DNA of 19,856 bases, taken from positions 1 to 19,856 of the forward strand of contig CAYWXG010000050.1 in assembly GCA_964462445.1 (NCBI GenBank). Direction: 5' to 3'. The position numbers and the translations under genes were made by a program. Shown here in pieces: positions 1 to 7,883 of the stretch; the stretch's first letter is position 1, and every line of letters starts with the position of its first letter. The DNA is from JAGBWK01 sp964462445. GTDB taxonomy: Bacteria; Bacteroidota; Bacteroidia; Bacteroidales; Muribaculaceae. The notes below the pieces were generated by a model. It worked only from the letters and a program-made list of their open reading frames with translations, did not search any database and was not told the DNA's origin.

Positions 1-190
1 ATCAGCGTCCGAGCTATGCTATTTTGACGCATTCAAGTTTTAGCGGACAGTAATAGATTTTTATTAAGTGGTATTTGTTGAGTGGTGTATTATTTTGGCG
101 CATTGTTGGTGTGTCGAGGTCGTAATTTTGTGTTGTAGTTCGGTTGCGAGGGGGGTGTGGCCGGTTATGAGAGATCTTTGACGTTTTGGA

Positions 191-230
191 TATAATAAAA
201 ATAGCGAGAACGGGTTGGTTCTCGCTATTT
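191..230 (-). terminator. Rho-independent terminator of pfkA
   Basis: A perfect 13-bp inverted repeat (199-211 with 218-230, loop 212-217) lies about 22 bases past the pfkA stop. Read on the minus strand, the stem runs into TTTTTATTATA, a U-rich tail. On the plus strand the stem is not followed by T's, so it works in one direction only. Confidence 0.85.
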
Positions 231-252
231 ATGGTGGAAGTGTATATAGGGA

Positions 253-1233
253 TTATATTGATAGTCGACGAAGTGTTTCGAGGAGGTTGCGGTTGATTGG
301 TTTGTCTTTTTTGATTGCTCGGGTGAATGGTACGTAAACGATTTCGTCGTTTTTGATACCAATCATTACGTTTCGTTGGTCGTCCATTAGGGCGTCGATT
401 GCTGCGGCTCCCATTCGAGAGGCGAGGATTCGGTCGACGGCAGTAGGGGAACCACCGCGTTGTAGGTGTCCGAGTATTGAAACACGAACGTCGTAGCCGG
501 GGTATTCGTTTTTAACGCGTTCGGCGAGTCCCATTGCTCCGCCTGTTACGGGGCTTTCGGCAACGAGTACGATTGATGAGTTTTTGCTTTTTCGGAATCC
601 GTTTTGGATTAGTTCGGCTAATTGGTCGACTTCGGTAGATATTTCCGGGATAATTGCTGCTTCAGCTCCTGCGGCGATAGCTCCGTTGAGTGCGAGGAAT
701 CCGGCGTCGCGTCCCATTACTTCGATGAAGAATAGACGTTCGTGGGAAGTTGCGGTGTCGCGGATTTTGTCGACGCAGTCCATGATTGTATTTAGAGCGG
801 TGTCGTAACCGATAGTGGAGTCGGTGCCGAAGAGGTCGTTGTCGATAGTTCCGGGGAGTCCGATTATTGGGAAGTTGAATTCGTTGGCGAATATACGAGC
901 ACCGGTGAGTGAGCCGTCACCACCGATAACTACGAGAGCGTCGATTTCGTGGCTGCGCATTACGTCGTAGGCGAGTTTTCGACCTTCGGGGGTTTGAAAT
1001 TCTTTGCAACGGGCTGTTTTGAGGATTGTTCCGCCCATTTGTATGATGTTGGATACGTTTTGTGTGTGGAAGTCGACGATTTCATTTGTGATGAGACCAC
1101 GATACCCACGATATATGCCTTTTACTTTGAGTCCGCTGAATATAGCAGAACGAGTGACGGCGCGAATTGCGGCGTTCATGCCGGGGGCGTCGCCTCCGGA
1201 GGTTAGAATGCCTATAGTTTTGATTTCAGCCAT
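253..1233 (-). CDS. pfkA: ATP-dependent 6-phosphofructokinase
   Basis: Phosphorylates fructose 6-phosphate to fructose 1,6-bisphosphate with ATP, the committed step of glycolysis, in the cytoplasm. The 326 residues match the bacterial group-A family length. Visible motifs are the N-terminal nucleotide loop GGDAPGMNAAIR (13-24), GGDGS (104-108), TIDND (129-133) with the catalytic Asp at 131, HER (164-166), MGRDAG (173-178) and GHLQRGGSP (255-263). Gly in GGDGS, rather than the Asp of GGDDT, points to ATP instead of pyrophosphate as phosphoryl donor (family knowledge). It is a single-gene unit with its own promoter at 1274-1302 and terminator at 191-230. The start at 1233 gives the usual short N-terminus before the first beta strand. 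Confidence 0.96.
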   Translation of the reverse strand: MAEIKTIGILTSGGDAPGMNAAIRAVTRSAIFSGLKVKGIYRGYRGLITNEIVDFHTQNVSNIIQMGGTILKTARCKEFQTPEGRKLAYDVMRSHEIDALVVIGGDGSLTGARIFANEFNFPIIGLPGTIDNDLFGTDSTIGYDTALNTIMDCVDKIRDTATSHERLFFIEVMGRDAGFLALNGAIAAGAEAAIIPEISTEVDQLAELIQNGFRKSKNSSIVLVAESPVTGGAMGLAERVKNEYPGYDVRVSILGHLQRGGSPTAVDRILASRMGAAAIDALMDDQRNVMIGIKNDEIVYVPFTRAIKKDKPINRNLLETLRRLSI

Positions 1234-1273
1234 AATATGATGGATGTTTGATGTTGATTTTTGTAGTATGTTA

Positions 1274-1302
1274 CAAAGTTAATAATTTTTTTTGTGAGTC
1301 AA
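1274..1302 (-). promoter_or_regulatory. pfkA promoter, Bacteroidetes type
   Basis: On the minus strand, TTTG (1303-1300) is followed after 18 bases by TAACTTTG (1281-1274), an exact match to the TAnnTTTG consensus. Transcription would start near 1267, leaving a leader of about 35 bases before the ATG at 1233. The -33 element lies in an A/T inverted repeat (1283-1292 with 1301-1310) that also holds the stop codon of the upstream DUF2461 gene. Confidence 0.75.
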
Positions 1303-1307
1303 AAAAA

Positions 1308-1985
1308 TTATTCTTCGGAGATAGAGTAGTTGAGAAATTCGATTAGAGGTGCAATTTTGCTGAATTTTTCGGCAATTATTTCGGGCCAATCGGGTTTGAG
1401 GAATTGTTGTCGGGGGATATGGGCGAAGCGAGCGAAGTCTTTAAGTCGGATATAGTGGGCGAGAGGGTGGTTTCGGTCGTATCCTTTAGGGACGGTTTTA
1501 AGTGATTCTCCGCACCAATTTGGGAATGTGGAAATGAGGTCGGGGGAGTCTACTATATTTTCAAATTCTTCGATGTTGTCGACGATTGCGCGTCGGATTT
1601 TGCGGAGCATTGAGCTATCGGGACACCACAGGCCTCCGTATATTCCGGATTGAGGGGTGTTGTCCATGTGTAGGTAGAGAGCGGCTCGGTGAGTTGCTTT
1701 TCCGTAGGGGCTGAATGCGGCGCCGAAATGTGTTTTGAAGGGGGATTTGTCGGGAGAGAATCGAATGTCGCGATAGATGCGGTAGGCTGTGGTTTTTGCG
1801 GAAAGATGGGATAGTCGGGAGTCCCAAGTTGACATGTAGCCGATTAGTCGGTCGATGTCGTTTTCCCAAAGTTGTCGCAGCTCGAGGTATTGAGATTTAT
1901 TGTCGGCGAACCATTGTCGGTTGTTGTTGGCAGCCAATTGTTTAAGGAAATCGAAAAGGCGGGGTATGTAGTAGTCGGTTTTCAT
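1308..1985 (-). CDS. DUF2461 (TIGR02453) family protein
   Basis: A 225-residue soluble protein of the DUF2461/TIGR02453 family, whose molecular role is not established. The family is recognised from the N-terminal FLKQLAANNNRQWFADNK region (about residues 14-31), the conserved core AYRIYRDIRFSPDKSPFKTHFG (about 67-88), and the segment YLHMDNTPQSGIYGGLWCPD that follows. No signal peptide or membrane segment is seen. Its ATG overlaps the stop of the DUF4834 gene by four bases (ATGA, 1985-1982), which indicates translational coupling in the psd-pssA operon. It is the last gene of that operon; no hairpin terminator separates it from the pfkA promoter. A role linked to the envelope can only be guessed from its neighbours. 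Confidence 0.9.
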   Translation of the reverse strand: MKTDYYIPRLFDFLKQLAANNNRQWFADNKSQYLELRQLWENDIDRLIGYMSTWDSRLSHLSAKTTAYRIYRDIRFSPDKSPFKTHFGAAFSPYGKATHRAALYLHMDNTPQSGIYGGLWCPDSSMLRKIRRAIVDNIEEFENIVDSPDLISTFPNWCGESLKTVPKGYDRNHPLAHYIRLKDFARFAHIPRQQFLKPDWPEIIAEKFSKIAPLIEFLNYSISEE

Positions 1986-2326
1986 TTTATTTCTTCCCAG
2001 TCGGCATCGGAAATTTGTGGCTCGACGGGTGTTGATTGAGAGGGGTTATTGCTGTCGGTGTTTTGCGCGGGGTTGTTGTCGGTGATTTCTTCGAAGTTGA
2101 CGTATTCTCCCACGTCTTTGTTGATTTTTTTTCGAGGTTGGGAGGTGTTGTCGTTGTGATGGTTGCTTTGTGCTTGGTGATGTTGCTGTTGTTGACGTTG
2201 TTGTTGCTGCTCGTACATTTTATTCATTGTGCTACGCATTTTGCGTTTTGCAAGGAATAATAGTAGACGAGGTAGTATCGCCGGAATGACGACGAATATA
2301 ATGAATAGAATAATGAGAAATTCCAT
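1982..2326 (-). CDS. DUF4834-like small membrane protein
   Basis: A 114-residue protein with one hydrophobic N-terminal helix (residues 2-26, running into LLLFLAKRK) followed by a polar tail. The tail has a Gln/His-rich stretch (about 40-56), a basic patch RKKINKD, the motif GEYVNFEEI (about 73-81), and an acidic C-terminus DADWEEIK. This layout (single anchor, then a short cytoplasmic tail with a YVDFEEI-like motif and an acidic end) is what I know of DUF4834 proteins, which are common next to phospholipid genes in Bacteroidales. No enzyme motif is present. It starts 24 bases after pssA and overlaps the DUF2461 gene by four bases. The function is unknown; a membrane-tethered accessory of the neighbouring lipid enzymes is speculation. 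Confidence 0.78.
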   Translation of the reverse strand: MEFLIILFIIFVVIPAILPRLLLFLAKRKMRSTMNKMYEQQQQRQQQQHHQAQSNHHNDNTSQPRKKINKDVGEYVNFEEITDNNPAQNTDSNNPSQSTPVEPQISDADWEEIK

Positions 2327-2350
2327 TATAATATTATAGTATAATATAGA

Positions 2351-3064
2351 TTAAGTTGTAGTGATTTTAACTATGCGTTGGAGGGCAGAAATGGCGATGT
2401 AAAGGAGGATAGTTGTGGCAAGTCCTGCGAGTCCGAGAGTTGCGATGAATATTATAGTTGCTAAAACGATGAAGTAGCGGAGAAAGTTTTCGCGCAAAGC
2501 GAACGATGACATTTTTAGGGAGAACATGGGTAGGTTGCAAACCATAAGAAGTCCCATTGCTATAATTAATGCGATGGTGATGCCTAAAGTAGGGTGAAAT
2601 TTGCCTTGCATCATAGCAGCGACGAATCCAATCCAGAAGATGGCGTTGGCGGGAATCGGCATACCTTTGAAGGTGACTGATTGCTCGGTGTCGACGTTGA
2701 ATTTGGCGAGTCGCAATGCTCCCATAAGGGGTATAAATAATGCTATGTAGCTATAAGTGTCGGCTTTGGCAAGGAGAAGTACATTCATTAGTAGGAGTCC
2801 GGGAGCGACTCCGAAACTGACTAAGTCGGAAAGAGAATCGAGTTCTTTGCCGATATTTGATTTTGCATTCAGAAGTCGGGCGGCGGCTCCATCGCAGAAA
2901 TCGAAGATAGCGGCGGCTCCCATCATGATAGCAGCCCATTCCCAACCTAATAAACCTGCGGTAGATTCAGTAGGTTGAAAAGCGAAAATAATAGCGATGC
3001 AACCTGAAAGGAGGTTGAGAAGAGTGATGGTGTTGGGCACCATATTCAAAATGTAACGTATCAT
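2351..3064 (-). CDS. pssA: CDP-diacylglycerol--serine O-phosphatidyltransferase
   Basis: Transfers the phosphatidyl group of CDP-diacylglycerol to L-serine, giving phosphatidylserine, in the inner membrane. The 237-residue protein carries the full CDP-alcohol phosphotransferase signature D(x2)DG(x2)AR(x8)G(x3)D(x3)D: D55, D58, G59, A62, R63, G72, D76 and D80. About seven hydrophobic segments surround it (roughly 14-30, 41-56, 84-98, 103-116, 136-150, 158-174 and 193-228), as expected for this polytopic family. It overlaps the stop of psd by four bases (ATGA, 3064-3061), so the synthase and the decarboxylase that uses its product are made from one message. The substrate is assigned as serine from the adjacent psd and the overall length. 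Confidence 0.94.
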   Translation of the reverse strand: MIRYILNMVPNTITLLNLLSGCIAIIFAFQPTESTAGLLGWEWAAIMMGAAAIFDFCDGAAARLLNAKSNIGKELDSLSDLVSFGVAPGLLLMNVLLLAKADTYSYIALFIPLMGALRLAKFNVDTEQSVTFKGMPIPANAIFWIGFVAAMMQGKFHPTLGITIALIIAMGLLMVCNLPMFSLKMSSFALRENFLRYFIVLATIIFIATLGLAGLATTILLYIAISALQRIVKITTT

Positions 3065-3744
3065 GATTGTTTTTCGGGATGTAGGCGTCCAACGAGAGTT
3101 AGTCCGCCAAGGGTTTTATCGCCAATGTTAACAAAAATCTCAGTGCCGAGTGGTAGGTAAAGGTCGACGCGAGAACCGAATTTAATGAAGCCCATGTGAT
3201 CTTCGATATTTGCGTCGTCGCCGGGTTCGGCATAAGTTACAACACGGCGAGCCATAGCTCCGGCAACTTGTCTCATCAAAATGCGTTGACCGTTGGGTGT
3301 CTCGATGACAACGGTGGAGCGTTCGTTTTCAGTGCTTGATTTAGGTAGGTATGCTGCCATGAATCGTCCGTTGTGATGTTTAGTAAAAATAACTTTACCA
3401 TCTACGGGGAACCAATTGGCGTGGACGTTGAACACGCTCATAAAAACTGAAAGTTGAATGACGCGTTGGTGAAGGAACTCGTCTTCGAAAGTTTCTTCGA
3501 GTGCAACGACTTTGCCATCGGCGGATGCAACGACTGCGTTAGTAGTGTCGCCACGGAAATGACGCTTAGGAGAACGGAAGAAGTTGAGTACCAAAAGAAA
3601 CAGCACGCCCGATACGGCAGTGATGGCAATCGGTAGGGCTATAATGTTGCTAAGAGTTAGCCATAAGGGAACGTTTATAATGATTAGAGCTAAAGCTAAA
3701 ATCACTAAAATATTATTTCCTTCGCTATGAATTTTTACTCTCAT
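3061..3744 (-). CDS. psd: Phosphatidylserine decarboxylase proenzyme (short form)
   Basis: Decarboxylates phosphatidylserine to phosphatidylethanolamine. At 227 residues it is the short bacterial form. Two hydrophobic segments (about 11-31 and 34-54) anchor the N-terminus. The beta chain follows, with DGKVV (76-80), NVHANWFPVDG (106-116) and GFIKFGSRVDLYLP (185-198). Self-cleavage is expected between G190 and S191, with Ser191 becoming the pyruvoyl cofactor of the small alpha chain. First gene of the minus-strand operon psd-pssA-DUF4834-DUF2461. The ATG at 3744 lies at the start of the hydrophobic N-terminus, and no better start exists downstream. Confidence 0.94.
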   Translation of the reverse strand: MRVKIHSEGNNILVILALALIIINVPLWLTLSNIIALPIAITAVSGVLFLLVLNFFRSPKRHFRGDTTNAVVASADGKVVALEETFEDEFLHQRVIQLSVFMSVFNVHANWFPVDGKVIFTKHHNGRFMAAYLPKSSTENERSTVVIETPNGQRILMRQVAGAMARRVVTYAEPGDDANIEDHMGFIKFGSRVDLYLPLGTEIFVNIGDKTLGGLTLVGRLHPEKQS

Positions 3745-3908
3745 ATTTACAATTAGTCTTGAGGTTAAAGATGATTCAAAAAAGGCAAATGTGATTTGAA
3801 AATAGATTAGTCAAAAATCATGCCAATATAAGAAATTGGAATCCCATTTTTCCGCTAATCAAAATAATTAAGATAACTAACGATGAGCGAAAGATTCCAT
3901 AAATCTTA

Positions 3909-3916
3909 CAAATGTA
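3909..3916 (-). promoter_or_regulatory. Candidate -7 element of the psd operon
   Basis: TACATTTG on the minus strand matches TAnnTTTG and is the best such match upstream of psd. No clear TTG lies 19-21 bases further upstream, so the -33 part is weak. The implied leader is about 160 bases long. Confidence 0.45.
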
Positions 3917-4031
3917 ATTCTTTTTTTTAAAATGTAAGTTAAATTATGGGCAGAATTGTGTTTTTATTTTCAAGTAAAAGTTGTAATGGGGTATATTGTT
4001 GAGATTTAACACTTTTAGTTGGAGTAAAAAG

Positions 4032-4062
4032 TTGCATGGTTAAAAAAATATAATTATCTTTG
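4032..4062 (+). promoter_or_regulatory. Amylase promoter, Bacteroidetes type
   Basis: TTG (4032-4034) and TATCTTTG (4055-4062) are separated by 20 bases, matching the TTTG-N19-21-TAnnTTTG pattern. The expected start near 4069 leaves a leader of about 110 bases that ends in A/T-rich sequence without a Shine-Dalgarno motif. Confidence 0.7.
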
Positions 4063-4179
4063 TGGCGGATTATAGATTGCGTAAATATATCTGAATCGCA
4101 AAGCGCATACTTATTGCCGGAAAGATAGAGAAATTATTACATAAGGATTAATATTTACTTACATTTCTAAATTAAAAAG

Positions 4180-7100
4180 ATGAAAAAAATCTACAATTGG
4201 TTGATAGGAGCCGCTGTGACCATGACAGCGTTTTCATCAACAGCGGGGACATTTGTCGGTGATCGTACTGACTTCCGCGACGAGACAATCTATTTCGCCA
4301 TGACGACTCGTTTCTATGATGGCGATTCCAAAAACAATGTATGTACTTGGGACAAGCAAGAGCAGCAAATCGCAGACAAGGACCCGGCTTGGCGCGGTGA
4401 CTTTGCCGGTCTTATTAAGAAACTCGACTACATCAAAGCTCTTGGTTTTACCGCAATCTGGATTACCCCTGTTGTTCAAAACGCATCGGGTATAGACTAT
4501 CACGGATACCATGCAATGGACCTTTCAAAGGTTGATCTTCGTTATGAGAGCCGCACTGAATGGGGCTGCGAAGAGGATGTTGACTTCCAAGATCTTATCG
4601 ATGCAGCGCATGCTAAAGGGATGAAAATCGTGCTTGACGTGGTGTTGCAACATACCGGAAACTTCGGAGAAGTAAATCTTAATCCGCTCTTTACCCGTAA
4701 TCAGAATATTCGCAATCAAGCCAGCATAGAGGCTTGTATGATGCCTGATAACGAGCGACTTGGCGGTGCAAGCTATTGGGAACTTGATCCTAATACAGAG
4801 CAATATCCTGCACGCTTCAAGTATTTCAAAAATCCTCAATACGATACCAACAACTACTACCATCACTATGGTAATGGTTGGAACTGGGACTTGCCCAGCC
4901 GCTGGTGGGGTCAGATAGCAGGGGACTGTGTTGACCTCAATACAGAGAATGATGCAGTGGCAGAATATGTGGTGGATTGCTATGGAACCTTTATCGAAAT
5001 GGGTGTTGACGCATTCCGTATCGATACATCTGGTCACATCGCACCGCTTACCTTCAACGAGCAGTTCATTCCTAAATTCCATGAAATCGCCAACCGTCCG
5101 GAGGTGAAAGCAAAGCGTTTGAACGGTATTGATTTCTATATGTTTGGAGAGGTGTGTCAGCGTTTCCAAGGTTCGGTAGTATATCGAGATCAGCCCAACC
5201 TTTCAAGTTACTTCTATACGTGGAAATCGGATGCCTCGCTTCACTCGGAATACAATCAGACAAGTAGCCTTGATTGGTGGAAAACGCAAAGTCTTTCGGA
5301 GGGTCACGACAGCCCGGTAGGACCCATGGCAGTGTGCGAGAAAGATACACAGGATAAATCTCGTTCGAACAATGTTTGGATGCAAAATGGAGCTTGGCAT
5401 GAGCCGGACTATTCACAAGCATCAGGATTTAATGTAATTGACTTCCCTGTACACTATAGCTTCAGCAGCGTAGGTAGCGTAATGGGTCTTTTCGGGCAAG
5501 ATAACTATTATAATGATGCATCATTTAACGTAGTATATGTAGACTCGCATGACTATAGCCCCGGTCCTAACGATGGTGTACGTTTTAATGGCGGTACATC
5601 ACAATGGGCGGAAAACCTTTCATGGATGTTTACATTCCGTGGTATCCCCTGTATCTATTATGGTTCGGAAGTAGAATTCATGGCCGGAGCTAAGATTGAC
5701 GACGGTATGCAAACCAAACTCAGCCAAACCGGTCGTGCATACTTTGGTCACTATCTTGAAGGAGATGTAACTGCAACCGACTTTGCACAATATACAGCAA
5801 GCGGTCAAGTAGCACAAACCCTTAACGGCGACCTCGCACACCATATCCAACAGTTGAACAAAATCCGTGCAGCAGTACCGGCACTTCGTAAAGGTCAGTA
5901 CACATTTGATGACTGCTCTGCAAACGGAGGATGGGCATTTAAGCGTGCCTACAAAGACAGCTATGCACTCGTAGCTGTGAATGGTGGTGCAACATTCTCA
6001 AATGTACCGGCAGGAACATATGTTGATATCGTAACAGGTCAAACATACACCGGCGGTGGTTCAATCACAGTAAGTGCACCTACTAATCAAGGTCAGCTTC
6101 GCGTTCTTGTAAAAGGATGGACCGGTGGCAAGGTGGTGGAAGATGGTAAATTTATCTATTCTTCAAGTTCGGTAAGCAAGGGTGGTAACCCATCAGCAAC
6201 CGACTCCGGAGCAACATTCTTCTATACAAAGGATGATGCGGTTGATGAAAGTGTAGGTATGACATTCAGCCCCAATGGAGGTAGCTTCAAGACCGAAACG
6301 CTTACAGTGACAGCAACATTGACAGCCGGTGCAACATCGGGTACATTCAAAGTTGGAACCGGAACTCAGCAAACTATCGTAGCCGGAGAAACTAAGACTT
6401 TCACAATCGGTGCAGATATGGCTTATGATGACAAAGTGACTGTAAGCTGGACAGCAACAGGCAAAGAGGGTGATGCAAGTGGAACTGTTACATATAAGAA
6501 GGTAGACCCCAATGCAGTAATCACTATCTATTGTAAGGCATCTTCAGCCCCTAATTTGTATGCATGGACATCAACTAATTCATCGCTTAACGGTGCATGG
6601 CCCGGCACAGCAATGTCGCAGACAACAGTAGTAAACGGACAATCATACTACTTCACTGACTTCCCCGGCGAAGAAAGTATCAACATCATCTTCAACAATG
6701 GAAGCAGTCAGACAGCCGACATAGAAGGAATCACAGAAAGTACATACTTCGAATATGACGGAGGGTCGTCATACTCAATTATTGATGTAGATCCTCAGCC
6801 ATCGGCACCTGTAGTAACAGCTAATCCAGCCAGTGGCAAGACATTTACAGAAAGCATTACAGTAACGCTTACAGTTAATCCTTCAACAACAATCTACTAC
6901 ACTGTAGATGGCACAACCCCGTCAAAATCATCATCAGTATACAGCAGTGCATTAACATTTACAGAAACTACAACATTGAAAACATATGTAGAAGATGAGA
7001 ATGGAAGCAATGTTCAGACATTCAAGTATACTAAGTCAAGCACAGATGTAGATCCCGACGCAGTTGTTATCGAAGGAGATTACAATATCGCTTACAGCGG

Positions 7101-7797
7101 TAGCCACACCCACGTACACTATTGGGGCGGCACATCAGCCTCAGCATGGCCCGGCACAGCATTTGTATCGGCACAAGGCTCAGATGGCAACACATATAAA
7201 GTTGCAAAAGTAGCAGATGGGACAACCGGTATAGTGTTCAATACAAGTGGTAGCACGCAAACAGGAGACCTTACATACTCAGGCTCATACATCATGAACG
7301 ATAGTGGAGCAACAAGTACTAAGGTAGTGTTCAATGGTTCATCAGATGATGACGATGGTGATGTTGTGGTTACAACAAACAAATGGTATATTTACTTCGA
7401 TGACTCAAGCTCAAATTGGGGTACAGTAAGTTGCTATGTATATGGTTCAAATGAATGTCATGAAATCACCGGTAGCTGGCCCGGCAAGGCAATGACCAAG
7501 AATGGCAACTACTATGAAATCGTGATTGAAACAAATGGAGCTCTCAATGAGTGCAATGTAATCTTCAACAATAATGGTGGCGGCCAACAGACCGGTGACA
7601 ATGTTAAGATTCGCAACTATGGTGTTTACAATGCACAAGGAGATACCGGATTGAGTGGAGTTACCGACATCATGTTTAACGAAGATGTTGAGCCTATTTA
7701 CTTCAATCTTCAAGGTGTGCGTGTAGAAGCACCTTTGGCTCCCGGCATCTACATTGTTAAGAAAGGGAACAAAGTAAGCAAAACTATTATCCGATAA
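4180..7797 (+). CDS. Secreted multimodular alpha-amylase (GH13) with starch-binding modules
   Basis: An extracellular GH13 enzyme expected to hydrolyse alpha-1,4 links in starch or related glucans. Signal peptide about 1-22, with no lipobox Cys. Catalytic barrel about 33-600: region I DVVLQH (153-158), region II FRIDTSGH with nucleophile D282, region III MFGEV with acid/base E324, and region IV VDSHD with D458. Behind it are beta-rich modules: a chitobiase-C/Fn3-like one (about 693-773), a CBM26-like one (778-865), a second chitobiase-C-like one (876-951, IYYTVDGTTPS), and two more CBM26-like ones (966-1050 and 1068-1150). Each CBM26-like module has a WPG(T/K)A motif. The end (1171-1205, IYFNLQGVRV then PGIYIVKKGNKVSKTIIR) resembles a type IX secretion sorting tail. 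Its length is roughly twice that of a simple amylase. No susC/susD genes are in the window. Confidence 0.93.
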   Translation: MKKIYNWLIGAAVTMTAFSSTAGTFVGDRTDFRDETIYFAMTTRFYDGDSKNNVCTWDKQEQQIADKDPAWRGDFAGLIKKLDYIKALGFTAIWITPVVQNASGIDYHGYHAMDLSKVDLRYESRTEWGCEEDVDFQDLIDAAHAKGMKIVLDVVLQHTGNFGEVNLNPLFTRNQNIRNQASIEACMMPDNERLGGASYWELDPNTEQYPARFKYFKNPQYDTNNYYHHYGNGWNWDLPSRWWGQIAGDCVDLNTENDAVAEYVVDCYGTFIEMGVDAFRIDTSGHIAPLTFNEQFIPKFHEIANRPEVKAKRLNGIDFYMFGEVCQRFQGSVVYRDQPNLSSYFYTWKSDASLHSEYNQTSSLDWWKTQSLSEGHDSPVGPMAVCEKDTQDKSRSNNVWMQNGAWHEPDYSQASGFNVIDFPVHYSFSSVGSVMGLFGQDNYYNDASFNVVYVDSHDYSPGPNDGVRFNGGTSQWAENLSWMFTFRGIPCIYYGSEVEFMAGAKIDDGMQTKLSQTGRAYFGHYLEGDVTATDFAQYTASGQVAQTLNGDLAHHIQQLNKIRAAVPALRKGQYTFDDCSANGGWAFKRAYKDSYALVAVNGGATFSNVPAGTYVDIVTGQTYTGGGSITVSAPTNQGQLRVLVKGWTGGKVVEDGKFIYSSSSVSKGGNPSATDSGATFFYTKDDAVDESVGMTFSPNGGSFKTETLTVTATLTAGATSGTFKVGTGTQQTIVAGETKTFTIGADMAYDDKVTVSWTATGKEGDASGTVTYKKVDPNAVITIYCKASSAPNLYAWTSTNSSLNGAWPGTAMSQTTVVNGQSYYFTDFPGEESINIIFNNGSSQTADIEGITESTYFEYDGGSSYSIIDVDPQPSAPVVTANPASGKTFTESITVTLTVNPSTTIYYTVDGTTPSKSSSVYSSALTFTETTTLKTYVEDENGSNVQTFKYTKSSTDVDPDAVVIEGDYNIAYSGSHTHVHYWGGTSASAWPGTAFVSAQGSDGNTYKVAKVADGTTGIVFNTSGSTQTGDLTYSGSYIMNDSGATSTKVVFNGSSDDDDGDVVVTTNKWYIYFDDSSSNWGTVSCYVYGSNECHEITGSWPGKAMTKNGNYYEIVIETNGALNECNVIFNNNGGGQQTGDNVKIRNYGVYNAQGDTGLSGVTDIMFNEDVEPIYFNLQGVRVEAPLAPGIYIVKKGNKVSKTIIR

Positions 7798-7820
7798 GGA
7801 TTAAAGCCTCGAATAAGAGA

Positions 7821-7854
7821 TGGGATCGTATCGAAAGATGCGGTCCCATTTTTT
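7821..7854 (+). terminator. Rho-independent terminator of the amylase gene
   Basis: A 12-bp stem (7821-7832 with 7837-7848, two G-U pairs) is closed by a GAAA tetraloop and followed by TTTTTT (7849-7854). It lies 23 bases past the amylase stop. The opposite strand lacks a good T run, so it serves the convergent araC-type gene weakly if at all. Confidence 0.9.
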
Positions 7855-7883
7855 GTTGATGTGAAATGTTTTAAAGAGAAGTA

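Larger units (their letters stand above)
3745..4179. other. 435-base divergent control region between psd and the amylase
   Basis: This strongly A/T-rich region holds no coding frame I would defend. It contains the candidate psd promoter on the minus strand (3909-3916) and the amylase promoter on the plus strand (4032-4062). The long untranslated stretches on both sides (about 160 and 110 bases) show no riboswitch-like or terminator-like hairpin that I can recognise. Operator sites for an AraC-type activator could lie upstream of 4032, but I see no clear repeated motif. Confidence 0.6.

Noticed and set aside
1..53. Short open frames at the left edge that could be the C-terminus of a gene entering from the left (stops at 41-43 and 51-53)
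   Set aside because: Only about 13-17 codons are visible in either plus-strand frame, with no recognisable motif and no terminator after them. The rest of 1-190 shows nothing I can support.
4237..5850. Several antisense ORFs inside the amylase gene
   Set aside because: They overlap a long, motif-rich GH13 coding frame and show no family resemblance themselves.
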